Below are positions 16,712 to 24,593 of a stretch of DNA of 64,000 bases, in pieces. Under the pieces are notes generated by a model. It was not told the origin of the DNA, did no database searches, and saw nothing but the letters and a program-made list of their open reading frames with translations. The DNA is from an uncultured Elusimicrobiales bacterium. GTDB taxonomy: Bacteria > Elusimicrobiota > Elusimicrobia > Elusimicrobiales > Elusimicrobiaceae. Position 1 is the first letter of the stretch. Every line of letters begins with the position of its first letter. The stretch is taken from NCBI GenBank assembly GCA_934662565.1, contig CAKUKI010000003.1, positions 248,001 to 312,000 on the forward strand, given 5' to 3'. A program made the translations under genes and the position numbers.

Positions 16712-17089
16712 ATGAAAAAAGTAATTAATTCTTCTAATTCCCCCAAAGCCATCGGGCCGTATTCGCAAGCGATAGAAGACTCCGGCTTTATTTTTACTTC
16801 CGGCGTGTTGCCTATTGACCCCGTCACGGGCGAAATTTACAACGGCTCCGTGCGCGTGCAAACGGAACTGATTTTGAAAAATTTGGAAAATATCCTTAAA
16901 GAAGCCGGCTCCAATTTAAGCCAAGTAGTAAAAACCACCGTTTTTTTAACGGATTTAACCCAATTTGCCGAAATGAACGAAGTTTACGCTTCTTTTTTTA
17001 AGGAAAACCCGCCCGCCCGCAGCACGTTTCAGGTAGTGGCTTTGCCCAAAGGCAGCGCGGTGGAAATTGAAGCGATTGCCAAAAAATAA
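16712..17089 (+). CDS. ridA: RidA family enamine/imine deaminase
   Basis: Hydrolyses reactive 2-aminoacrylate and related enamines or imines in the cytoplasm. The family signature AIGPYSQAI is at the N-terminus, and the substrate-anchoring Arg lies in PPARSTFQV. I chose ATG 16712 (125 aa, the usual RidA length) because AGAGAGG lies upstream; the frame is open back to 16616 but those residues are unlike the family. malQ follows after 14 bp. Confidence 0.95.
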   Translation: MKKVINSSNSPKAIGPYSQAIEDSGFIFTSGVLPIDPVTGEIYNGSVRVQTELILKNLENILKEAGSNLSQVVKTTVFLTDLTQFAEMNEVYASFFKENPPARSTFQVVALPKGSAVEIEAIAKK

Positions 17090-17103
17090 CTCCGGGGCCT
17101 GCT

Positions 17104-18684
17104 ATGCAAACGATACAAGACGAACTGCTTTCTGCCCGCTCTAACGGGGTGTTGTTGCCGCTTTCTGCCATGAAAACGCATGCGGATTGGGGCGTGGGCG
17201 ATTTTGCCAGTCTGGAAGAATGGACGGATTTTTTAGGCTCTTTGGGGGCCAAGTTTGTGCAAATTCTCCCCTTACAGGAAACCGCCCCAAACGAAACCTG
17301 CCCTTATTCCGCCATGACGGCCTTTGCGTTAGACCCGGTGTACGTTTGCATAGAGCGCGTGGAAGATATTTCAGCCAGCCCCGCCGCACAGGAATATCTT
17401 AAAACTTTACAGGCGGATTTGGCCCAATGGAAAAATTCTTCCAAAGCGCCTATCCGCCCCGTAAAACAAGCCAAATTAAAAGCGTTGTGGCTGGGATACC
17501 AACATTTTTTGGAGCATGAACAAGCGGCCGATACCCCGCGTGCGCGCGCGTTCAGTGCGTACTGCGCCGCCAATAACAGTTGGCTTCGCCCGTATAGTTT
17601 GTTCCGCGCGCTGAAAGAATTTTATAAATGGCAGAGTTGGACGGCCTGGCCCGAGGAGCTGAAAAATGCTGTTCCGTCGGCCGTAAACGCTTTTGAAAGC
17701 CAATACCGCGAATATGTGCGCTTTTTTGCGTATGTTCAATGGGTGCTGGACCAACAGCTCCGCCGCGCCAAAGCGTTCGCGCAGGAAAAGGGCGTTTACC
17801 TGTTTGGGGACATCCCTTTCGGCACCAATTTAGACAGTGCCGAAGTATGGGCCGAACGACAAAATTATCGGATAGAGTACGAAATCGGCGCTCCGGCGGA
17901 CCAATTTTCAAAAGGCGGGCAGCGTTGGGGACTGCCGGCGTATGACTGGCCGTATCAGCATGCGCACGGGTTAGACCTGTGGAAGCGCAAAATCCGCCGC
18001 GCGGTGGAACTGTATGATATGTTCCGGCTGGACCATTTGGTTGGGTTTTACCGCACTTACGTTTTTGCCCCCGGGGACGAGCAAGGCGCTTTTGATGTGC
18101 AGGGCGAGCAAAACCAAATAGACCGCGGGTATCACTTTTTACGCATGGTGTTGGACGTTTGCGGCGGCCGCCTGCCGGTGGGGGAAGACTTGGGCGTGAT
18201 TCCCAATTATGTACGGCGGATGTTGGTGGATTTGCGTATCCCCGGTTATAAAGTATTATGTTGGGAGCGCGAAGACAACGGCTATTACCGCGAACCGCGC
18301 AGCTATCCAGCGGTTTCTTTGGCCACCACGTCCACGCACGACACGCAGACGCTGCGCGGTTGGTGGGAGGCTCTGCCCCCGCAGGAACGCGCCAATATGT
18401 GGGAAATGATTTCCGCCCAAAAAACGGATGGCAACGTGCCGTTTACGTTAGATACCCAAAAAGCCATTTTGGCGCGGGTGTTGGGGTCCGGCTCGGCCTT
18501 GACGCTGTTTTCTTGGCAGGATATTACCGGCACTTTGGAGCGCGTAAACGTGCCCGGCATTGTGGACGACACCAACTGGACGTACCGTTCCGACGTCACC
18601 CCGCAGGAAGCGTGGGCGCGCTATAAACCCCAGTTGGAAAACTACCAAAATTTATTAAAACAAACCGGCCGTTCCGTCCGGTAA
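17104..18684 (+). CDS. malQ: 4-alpha-glucanotransferase
   Basis: Amylomaltase of GH77, transferring alpha-1,4-glucan segments in maltodextrin or glycogen metabolism. Catalytic elements: nucleophile Asp in MFRLDHLVGF, acid/base Glu in VGEDLGVIP, and the transition-state Asp in TSTHDTQT. The length of 526 residues matches the short bacterial and plastid DPE1-like form. It is cotranscribed with ridA and followed after 10 bp by a sugar nucleotidyltransferase. Confidence 0.95.
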   Translation: MQTIQDELLSARSNGVLLPLSAMKTHADWGVGDFASLEEWTDFLGSLGAKFVQILPLQETAPNETCPYSAMTAFALDPVYVCIERVEDISASPAAQEYLKTLQADLAQWKNSSKAPIRPVKQAKLKALWLGYQHFLEHEQAADTPRARAFSAYCAANNSWLRPYSLFRALKEFYKWQSWTAWPEELKNAVPSAVNAFESQYREYVRFFAYVQWVLDQQLRRAKAFAQEKGVYLFGDIPFGTNLDSAEVWAERQNYRIEYEIGAPADQFSKGGQRWGLPAYDWPYQHAHGLDLWKRKIRRAVELYDMFRLDHLVGFYRTYVFAPGDEQGAFDVQGEQNQIDRGYHFLRMVLDVCGGRLPVGEDLGVIPNYVRRMLVDLRIPGYKVLCWEREDNGYYREPRSYPAVSLATTSTHDTQTLRGWWEALPPQERANMWEMISAQKTDGNVPFTLDTQKAILARVLGSGSALTLFSWQDITGTLERVNVPGIVDDTNWTYRSDVTPQEAWARYKPQLENYQNLLKQTGRSVR

Positions 18685-18694
18685 GGAGAGATAA

Positions 18695-19630
18695 ATGCAA
18701 TCATTTACCGCCATTATTCCCGCCGCCGGTAAAGGCGTGCGCTTGATGCCTTTTACCCGCAACATTCCCAAAACTATGCTTTGCGTGGCGGGGAAACCCA
18801 TTTTGGGCCATATTTTGGACCAAGTGGAAGGGTTGGGAATACGGCGCGTAGTTTTGATTGTGGGGCACTGCAAAGAAGCCATTGTGGAGTTTGTCCGCCA
18901 GCGCTACCCGCAGTTGGATGCCGTGTTTGTGGAACAACCGGAGCCGCGCGGTTTGGGCCATGCGGTGTATTTGGCTAAAGATGTGGTGTCCGGCCCGTGT
19001 TTTATTTTATTGGGCGATACGATTGTGGACGGAGATTTGCGCCCCATGGTGTTTGGCGGGCAAAACGCGGTGGGGCTTAAAAAGGTGGATGACCCGCGCC
19101 GTTTTGGGGTGGCTAAAATAGAAAAAGGCCGCATTACCGGTTTTGTGGAAAAGCCGGATAATCCGCCGTCCCATTGGGCGCTGATTGGGGCGTATTCGTT
19201 TTTGAATTCTAAACCGCTTTTTGAGGCGTTGGCGGAAGTAATTGCTTCCGGTAAGACGGTAAAAAACGAAATCCAACTGACGGATGCACTTTCCGTACTG
19301 CTCCAAAAAGGGGTTTCTATTGCGCCGGTGCCGATGAACGATTGGTTAGATTGCGGCACGGTGGAGATTTTGCTGAAAACCAACCAAATGCTCCTTACGC
19401 GCCATGCCGCCGTGCCGGAACAGGCGGAGCTGAATAACCGGATTATCCCGCCGTGTTGGATTGACCCTTCCGCACAGGTAAGCGGTTGTACCTTGGGGCC
19501 CTATGTGTCCGTGGCGTACGGGGCCAAGTTGACCAACTGCCGTTTGGAAGACGCCATTGTCGGCCCGCAAACGGAACTGGCCAATAAAACCGCCTTGCAT
19601 GTTATTTTGGATAAATTCGGCAGTAAATAA
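18695..19630 (+). CDS. Sugar-1-phosphate nucleotidyltransferase
   Basis: The N-terminal domain (about 1-240) is a nucleotidyltransferase with the PAAGKGVRLMPFTRNIPKTM signature and a GDTIVDGDL metal-binding segment. The C-terminal 60 residues look like a short left-handed beta helix (PPCWIDPSAQVSGCTLGPYV). It most resembles glucose-1-phosphate thymidylyl- or uridylyltransferases of the RmlA/GlmU superfamily; the nucleotide and sugar cannot be fixed. Its position after malQ may point to glucose-1-phosphate. Confidence 0.85.
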   Translation: MQSFTAIIPAAGKGVRLMPFTRNIPKTMLCVAGKPILGHILDQVEGLGIRRVVLIVGHCKEAIVEFVRQRYPQLDAVFVEQPEPRGLGHAVYLAKDVVSGPCFILLGDTIVDGDLRPMVFGGQNAVGLKKVDDPRRFGVAKIEKGRITGFVEKPDNPPSHWALIGAYSFLNSKPLFEALAEVIASGKTVKNEIQLTDALSVLLQKGVSIAPVPMNDWLDCGTVEILLKTNQMLLTRHAAVPEQAELNNRIIPPCWIDPSAQVSGCTLGPYVSVAYGAKLTNCRLEDAIVGPQTELANKTALHVILDKFGSK

Positions 19631-19719
19631 TTGGGAAAGCCTGACCAATTTTTATGGGAGTAAAAGAAGTTTTTACGCCGGACTGTTAAGAAATTAAAAT
19701 TCAAATCAGGAAGGGTGCT

Positions 19720-20862
19720 ATGAAATACAATGATAAATTGAACACAGGAGCAGAGAGCTATTTTTCCACCAGTATTGTGGCTAAAGAATGTGTAAGAAAA
19801 GCCGTAGATATGACAAGGGTTTCTATGACTAAAACCGTATTGCCGGTATTGGTTGGTATGCTTTTAATGATGCCGCCTCTTTGGGCAGGAAATACGCAAG
19901 AGAATTTAATTTTACCGAAGGCTTCCGTTTATCTTACTAAAGATATTTCACCAAAAGGGCTTAAAAAGTTGTATCGCAAGCTGGCTCCCGCGTTGGCGGG
20001 CAAGCCTTATATCCATGAATATGCTGCCGATTCTTTTTTAATCAATGGGGATGAAAGTATCCTCGTGTATGATAAAGAGTCTTCTAATGCCCTTTTACCG
20101 GATATCCCCCGAAGTTTGGCTCAAGTGTTGGGGGGGGACTCTAATTTGCACTACCGTGCAAATACGGATAAAAATTCTCCGGTTGCACATTGGCATAATT
20201 TTCGTTTTTGGCCGTGCTTGTGTTATGACGAAGATTGGCGGGAGAATATGCCGGATAAACAATGCCAATCTCAACCGTGGTACCCGTCCGCCGTTTGCCG
20301 TTTGGCATTAAAGAGCCTTAAGCAGTACAAACAAAATCTTATGAATAAAGAGGTAGTGGTAGTGCTATCCAAATTCAAGGCACATTCGGGCGGTGCTGTT
20401 GAAAATATGTTAGCGGGCAATATTCCTGTAAATATTGCGTCTGCGCGGCCGGACAAGGGGCATCCCATACTTCCGTTGGCAGATTTTTGGGCACGCCGTA
20501 TTGCCAACCCCAATAAGCAAACGCTTTTTATTACGGTTTTGACGGATATTGAAGACGCGGCCGGACAAAAGCATAACCTTGGGATGATTGGTTCCGGTAG
20601 TTTTATTGCGGCACAAAAAGCGGCCTTTGAGTTGGTTCATCAAATAAATCCTACGGTAAAATGGGAGAAACCAACCACAGAAACAACAAACTATGAACAT
20701 GCGGGTGCTCAACTCTTGCAAGTTCTAATAGAAAACCGCATTCCTGAAGCTATACATGATAAATATCCAAATTCTAACCGGTATAAACGGCTTGCTAAAA
20801 CCACCCAGATGAGGCAACAACGGAACAATGATTCTTACAAAATTGTTCCCTTGGAAAAATAA
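19720..20862 (+). CDS. Secreted protein of unknown function
   Basis: I do not recognise a family. AGGAAGGG sits just before the ATG, fixing a 380-residue product. The hydrophobic signal segment (VLPVLVGMLLMMPPLWAG) begins only near residue 40, so the n-region is unusually long, like an extended signal peptide. The body has a cluster of aromatic and Cys residues (NFRFWPCLCYDEDW, KQCQSQPWYPSAVC), four Cys in about 30 residues, suggesting disulfides. Base composition is visibly more AT-rich than its neighbours, so acquisition by transfer is possible. It is a single-gene unit closed by a terminator. Confidence 0.7.
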   Translation: MKYNDKLNTGAESYFSTSIVAKECVRKAVDMTRVSMTKTVLPVLVGMLLMMPPLWAGNTQENLILPKASVYLTKDISPKGLKKLYRKLAPALAGKPYIHEYAADSFLINGDESILVYDKESSNALLPDIPRSLAQVLGGDSNLHYRANTDKNSPVAHWHNFRFWPCLCYDEDWRENMPDKQCQSQPWYPSAVCRLALKSLKQYKQNLMNKEVVVVLSKFKAHSGGAVENMLAGNIPVNIASARPDKGHPILPLADFWARRIANPNKQTLFITVLTDIEDAAGQKHNLGMIGSGSFIAAQKAAFELVHQINPTVKWEKPTTETTNYEHAGAQLLQVLIENRIPEAIHDKYPNSNRYKRLAKTTQMRQQRNNDSYKIVPLEK

Positions 20863-20880
20863 ACTTCCTTTATTTACACA

Positions 20881-20909
20881 CTCCCCAAGCCAAATCTAGG
20901 GGAGTTTTT
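20881..20909 (+). terminator. Terminator after the orphan secreted gene
   Basis: CTCCCC (20881-20886) pairs with GGGGAG (20899-20904) across a 12-base loop, followed by five T. Confidence 0.75.
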
Positions 20910-20912
20910 GCT

Positions 20913-21716
20913 TTACAGCGTGATAGTTTCCAAGTCTTCCGGCACATATACAGGCGCAGTAAACGCTTGCTGGGCCTCGGCGGTGTATAAGGCTTTGCGT
21001 TGCGTAGGGTGGTTGTCTTGCGTGTGGTACAGTATTAAGTGTTTGGCGTTTAATTGCTGGGCCGTGCGGGCCGCGTCCAACGCGGTGCTGTGGTGCTTTT
21101 CATAAGGCTTAAACTGCTCGCGCTCCCCATACAGGCAGAACGCTTCGCTCATCAGCCAATCCGCGTTTTGCGCGTATGGTTGGCAGAGCGGGTTATAGGG
21201 TTCGTCCCCCAAACAAACCAGCGTCTGTCCGTCCGGCAGTGTGGCGCGGTAGCCAAATTGTTTTGTTTTGGTGGAGTAGATATCAAAAGCGGTGCAGTTA
21301 AAGCCCGCCGCTTGGAAAGAATCCCCATTTTTAAGCACCACAAAACGCACACCGTTATCCAACACGGCTTGCAGTTTGGGGGTGAGTGTCATGCGGCAGA
21401 ACGCGCGCAATTTTTCTGCACATTCGTCATGGCAGTAAATGGTTAGTCCGGTGTGCTTGCCCCGCACAAACAGGGAAGCCGCCAAGCGAATGACCCAAAT
21501 AACACCTAAAATATGGTCCGTATGCCCATGGGTAAGGAACAGAGAGTGGATGTTTTCTATAGCAATATGGGCTTTTTCCAGCTGGGCCAAAATACCGTTG
21601 CCGCCGCCGGCGTCCGTCAAAAAGTATTCGTTTTTGTTTTGCAAAGCAAAGCAAGTATTGTAATAGCGGGTCACCAGTGCGTTTCCGGTTCCCAATAGAA
21701 TTAAATTTGTAGGCAT
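20913..21716 (-). CDS. Metallo-beta-lactamase-fold hydrolase (RNase Z-like)
   Basis: The metal-binding motif HGHTDH (SLFLTHGHTDHILG) and the N-terminal LLGTGNALV strand place it in the RNase Z/arylsulfatase branch of the metallo-beta-lactamase fold. Later ligands are probably in CLGDEP, EKHHST and LYHTQD. The 267-residue length is short for tRNase Z, and I see no exosite arm, so it may be another hydrolase. I chose ATG 21716 over 21770: TACAAT lies 6 nt before it and no ribosome site is present, so the mRNA is probably leaderless. Confidence 0.82.
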   Translation of the reverse strand: MPTNLILLGTGNALVTRYYNTCFALQNKNEYFLTDAGGGNGILAQLEKAHIAIENIHSLFLTHGHTDHILGVIWVIRLAASLFVRGKHTGLTIYCHDECAEKLRAFCRMTLTPKLQAVLDNGVRFVVLKNGDSFQAAGFNCTAFDIYSTKTKQFGYRATLPDGQTLVCLGDEPYNPLCQPYAQNADWLMSEAFCLYGEREQFKPYEKHHSTALDAARTAQQLNAKHLILYHTQDNHPTQRKALYTAEAQQAFTAPVYVPEDLETITL

Positions 21717-21722
21717 ATATAT

Positions 21723-21728
21723 ATTGTA
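21723..21728 (-). promoter_or_regulatory. -10 element 6 nt from the MBL-fold start codon
   Basis: TACAAT on the minus strand, followed by ATATAT and the ATG. A weak TTACCG lies 17 bp upstream. Confidence 0.55.
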
Positions 21729-21798
21729 TAAATTTAACTTTTGTCCGGTAAAACGCGCGCAAAGGCCCAAAAATTAATAAAATATAATAAATGGTTCT

Positions 21799-21888
21799 GG
21801 AAGGGTGGCCGAGTGGTTTAAGGCGTCAGTCTTGAAAACTGATGTAGGGTTTTCCCTACCGAGGGTTCGAATCCCTCCCCTTCCGCCA
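21799..21888 (+). tRNA. tRNA-Ser (anticodon UGA)
   Basis: Class II tRNA with acceptor GGAAGGG/CCCTTCC, D arm GGCCGAGTGGTTTAAGGC, anticodon loop CTTGAAA (anticodon TGA), a long variable arm GTAGGGTTTTCCCTAC, T arm with GGTTCGAATCC, discriminator G and encoded CCA. TATAAT at 21783-21788 lies 10 nt before its 5' end. Confidence 0.97.
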
Positions 21889-21908
21889 TTGGTAGAGAGG
21901 TACCCCCA

Positions 21909-22562
21909 GTGAAACAATTTGAAGCCCCCAAAACCGTCTATCGGTTCAAAGATGCTTTATACATCAATCTTACCAACCGTTGCCCTAATTTGTGTGCCTT
22001 TTGCATTAAAACCAAATGGAATATGCAATTTAACGGCTACAACCTTAATTTGAACGGGCAAGAGCCTACCGCCCGCCAAGTGCTGGAGGTGTTGGAGCGC
22101 GAAATGAAAGCCGCCCCCGTGCAGGAAGTGGTTTTTTGCGGCTATGGGGAGCCTACCATGCGCCTAAATGAACTGTTGCTGATTGCCAAAACCTTAAAAG
22201 GCTGGCAGGCGCAGGCGTTGTTCGCGCCGCTTAAAATCCGCCTGAACACGAACGGTTTGGGCAATATGATAAATAATCAAAATATTGTGCCGCTGTTAAA
22301 AGAAGTGATTGATAAAATTTATGTAAGCCTAAACGCGCAGGACGAAGCCACTTGGCGCAAAATTGTGCGTCCGGCTGCCGGTTATGAGGACGGATTTTCC
22401 AGCGTGAAAGAATTTATTTTGCGGTGCAGTCAGGCCGGTTTTGATAAAGTGGTAGCCAGCTGTGTGGATAAAACCGGTGCGGATGCTCCGGCCGTGAAAG
22501 CGCTGGCGGAAAGTTTGGGCGCGGAGTTTTATTTAAGGAGCTTTTTAGATGAAGAAAATTGA
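21909..22562 (+). CDS. TatD-associated-type radical SAM protein
   Basis: Radical SAM enzyme with cluster-binding Cys in NRCPNLCAFC (C-x3-C-x2-C) followed by IKTKW, and a GYGEPTMR segment for SAM binding. At 217 residues it matches the short radical SAM family often found next to or fused with TatD nucleases; no tatD is seen here. It starts with GTG at 21909 behind GAGAGG. Reaction unknown. It overlaps the next gene by 14 bp. Confidence 0.85.
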   Translation: MKQFEAPKTVYRFKDALYINLTNRCPNLCAFCIKTKWNMQFNGYNLNLNGQEPTARQVLEVLEREMKAAPVQEVVFCGYGEPTMRLNELLLIAKTLKGWQAQALFAPLKIRLNTNGLGNMINNQNIVPLLKEVIDKIYVSLNAQDEATWRKIVRPAAGYEDGFSSVKEFILRCSQAGFDKVVASCVDKTGADAPAVKALAESLGAEFYLRSFLDEEN

Positions 22563-23013
22563 AATCAAAAAACCCGGTGTTTTATTTGCCGTGTTTTTGA
22601 TTTTAATGGCGCTGGCCCTGTTCTGGTTTTTTGTGGAAGCGGAAGACTTTTATACCTATACCCGCAACACGCTGGAAAGTGCCGCGCAGGTGGCTCCCGT
22701 TAAAAAAGAAGACGTGCTGGCGCAGGCCCGCCCGCCCAAAAATAATTTTAATACGGAAGTAAAATACCGCCGTTTTTTTATTACGGCTCCCCAAGCGCAA
22801 AAAGTGGAGCTGCTGGCGGATTTTAACCGTTGGGGCAAAGACCCCATCACTTTAACCAAATACCGCAAAGGGTATTTTGAAACGTCTGTAGCGCTTACGG
22901 GCGGAGATTATAAATATGTGTTTGCCGTGGACGGAAAAGAAACGCCGGACCCCGGCAACCAAGACCGCGTGGAATTAAACGGCCGCGTGGTGTGTATTAA
23001 AACGGTGCGTTAA
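22549..23013 (+). CDS. Membrane-anchored CBM48/AMPK-type glycogen-binding-like protein
   Basis: An N-terminal membrane helix (about 9-29) is followed by a linker and a carbohydrate-binding-like domain in the last 80 residues. VELLADFNRWGKDPITLTK and GGDYKYVFAVDGKETPDPGN match the isoamylase N-terminal/AMPK-beta glycogen-binding fold (ADFNxW, YKFxVDG). The domain probably faces the periplasm. Its partner is unknown. It overlaps both neighbours (14 bp upstream; TAATG with tsaE). Confidence 0.8.
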   Translation: MKKIEIKKPGVLFAVFLILMALALFWFFVEAEDFYTYTRNTLESAAQVAPVKKEDVLAQARPPKNNFNTEVKYRRFFITAPQAQKVELLADFNRWGKDPITLTKYRKGYFETSVALTGGDYKYVFAVDGKETPDPGNQDRVELNGRVVCIKTVR

Positions 23014-23489
23014 TGAAAACAGCAACTTTACTAACCTGCTCCCGCGCGCAAACCACGGCCTTGGCCGGACGGTTTGCCCAAGTGTTAAAAGGGGGGGAAA
23101 TTATTTTTTTGCGCGGGCCGATTGGCGCGGGCAAAACGGTGTTTGTAAAAGGCGTGGCGGCGGCGTTGGGGCTAAAAAGCTCTCCGGTCAGCGCCAGCTT
23201 TAGCCTGATGAAAGAATACAAAAACAAACACGTTAAATTGTTTCATATAGATTTGTTCCGCTTGAGCGAGGGCGAAGTTTTTAATTTGGGTTTTGAAGAA
23301 ATGCTGGAAGACGAACGCGCCATTATTTTGGCCGAATGGCCGGACCCTATTGCCCACATGTTGCCGGCTGATAGGTTGGAAATGGATTTTGTGTTGCGCG
23401 GCGGGGATGAGCGGGAAGTTAAACTTGCCGCGTTTGGCCGCGTCAGTGAACATTTACTGGAGGAGCTATGTCGGGTATCAAAGATGTAA
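23013..23489 (+). CDS. tsaE: tRNA threonylcarbamoyladenosine ATPase TsaE
   Basis: ATPase that cycles the TsaB-TsaD complex in t6A37 synthesis. Walker A is GPIGAGKT. Later motifs SASFSLMKEY, HIDLFRL and ILAEWPD fit the family (the last is the usual EWP). Its 158 residues are normal. The start overlaps the previous stop, and tsaB begins inside its 3' end, so translation is coupled. Confidence 0.94.
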   Translation: MKTATLLTCSRAQTTALAGRFAQVLKGGEIIFLRGPIGAGKTVFVKGVAAALGLKSSPVSASFSLMKEYKNKHVKLFHIDLFRLSEGEVFNLGFEEMLEDERAIILAEWPDPIAHMLPADRLEMDFVLRGGDEREVKLAAFGRVSEHLLEELCRVSKM

Positions 23490-24160
23490 TTATTGGGTTG
23501 GATACGTCGTCCTCCCCGTTGGTGGCCGTGGTGGAGCGGGGCGGTAAAAAGTATGCGTCCCGCCGCAAAGGGGTCAAGCAGGAGCGGCTGTTATTCCCTG
23601 TATTAAAACAACTTTTAACCAAGGCGGGGGCGGATTTAACCCACACCGCCAAAGTGGCCATTATCCGCGGGCCGGGCCGTTTTACCGGCATACGCATTTC
23701 GCTTACGTTTGCTTCCATGCTTAAATATTTAAGCGGGGCAAAAGTGTACGGAACTACCGTGTTTGAGGCCGTGCGCTTGCAAGTAGCCGCCAGTAAACGT
23801 TTTTTAACGTGGAAGGCCCAAAATCCGTCGGGCTCTTTGGCCGTCGTGTTGCATGCGTTTAGGGAAGAATACTTCCTGCAAATTTTTAACGCGCAAAGCG
23901 AGGCCCCACAATGGCTCTCGCGCGAAGAATTACTGGCGCGGCTGGCTGCCCGCAAAGAGCCGCTTTTTGTAGCCGGTGCCGATAAAGAGCATACGCCCTT
24001 GGAAACTTTACTGGAGGGGCACTACCCCTTAGCGGATTTTAAGGATTGTATCGTGCGGCCGGAAACTTTGGTGGCTATTGCACAAAATGAGGCATACCAA
24101 AAAGATGCGTTGGAGCCGTTATACTTGAAACCGGCCCGCTTTGAACTATTAGGTAAATAG
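23468..24160 (+). CDS. tsaB: tRNA threonylcarbamoyladenosine protein TsaB
   Basis: Non-catalytic partner of TsaD in t6A formation, an ASKHA-fold protein. It begins with GLDTSSSPLVAV, the TsaB version of the family's first phosphate loop, and carries IRGPGRFTGIRISL, the diagnostic GPGSFTGLRIG segment. The product has 230 residues. It overlaps tsaE by 22 bp. The catalytic subunit tsaD is not in this window; tsaC is at 32039. Confidence 0.94.
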   Translation: MSGIKDVIIGLDTSSSPLVAVVERGGKKYASRRKGVKQERLLFPVLKQLLTKAGADLTHTAKVAIIRGPGRFTGIRISLTFASMLKYLSGAKVYGTTVFEAVRLQVAASKRFLTWKAQNPSGSLAVVLHAFREEYFLQIFNAQSEAPQWLSREELLARLAARKEPLFVAGADKEHTPLETLLEGHYPLADFKDCIVRPETLVAIAQNEAYQKDALEPLYLKPARFELLGK

Positions 24161-24161
24161 T

Positions 24162-24593
24162 ATGGAATTTTTACCGGCGGTTGTTTCCCACGCGGAGGAC
24201 TTGGCCCGTATAGAGGCGCTCCAACCGTTTGCCGCCGGATGGGGCAAGAACGGTTTTGCGGGGGAATTAAAACAACCGTGCGCGGTAATATGGGCGGCGC
24301 GGGACGGGAAAAAAACGGTCGGTTTTATTTGCGCCCGCTACGCCGCGGATGAGGCCGAAATTCTAAATGCGGCCGTAGACCCACACTTTACCCGCCGCGG
24401 GATTGCTACCGCCCTGATGGAAAAACTATTATCCGCTTTGGCGGGGTTGGGTGTCAAGCGTATTACGCTAGAGGTGCACGAACAAAATTTACCGGCCCAA
24501 GGCTGGTATCGGCGCGCCGGATTTGCTATACTGGGGCGGCGGAAACAATTTTATGGTTCCGCAGATGCGCTTTTAATGGGGAAAATGCTATGA
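24162..24593 (+). CDS. rimI: GNAT acetyltransferase, RimI-like
   Basis: GCN5-type N-acetyltransferase, probably acetylating the N-terminal residue of a ribosomal protein. The acetyl-CoA loop is seen in HFTRRGIATALMEKLL, and LEVHEQNLPAQGWYRRAGF is the typical RimI segment. At 143 residues it has family length. Its position after tsaB is the classical tsaE-tsaB-rimI order. It overlaps the following TPR gene by 4 bp. Confidence 0.9.
   Translation: MEFLPAVVSHAEDLARIEALQPFAAGWGKNGFAGELKQPCAVIWAARDGKKTVGFICARYAADEAEILNAAVDPHFTRRGIATALMEKLLSALAGLGVKRITLEVHEQNLPAQGWYRRAGFAILGRRKQFYGSADALLMGKML

Noticed and set aside
20822..20849. Perfect 8-bp inverted repeat near the end of the orphan secreted gene
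   Set aside because: It lies inside the coding sequence without a T-run; the real terminator follows at 20881.
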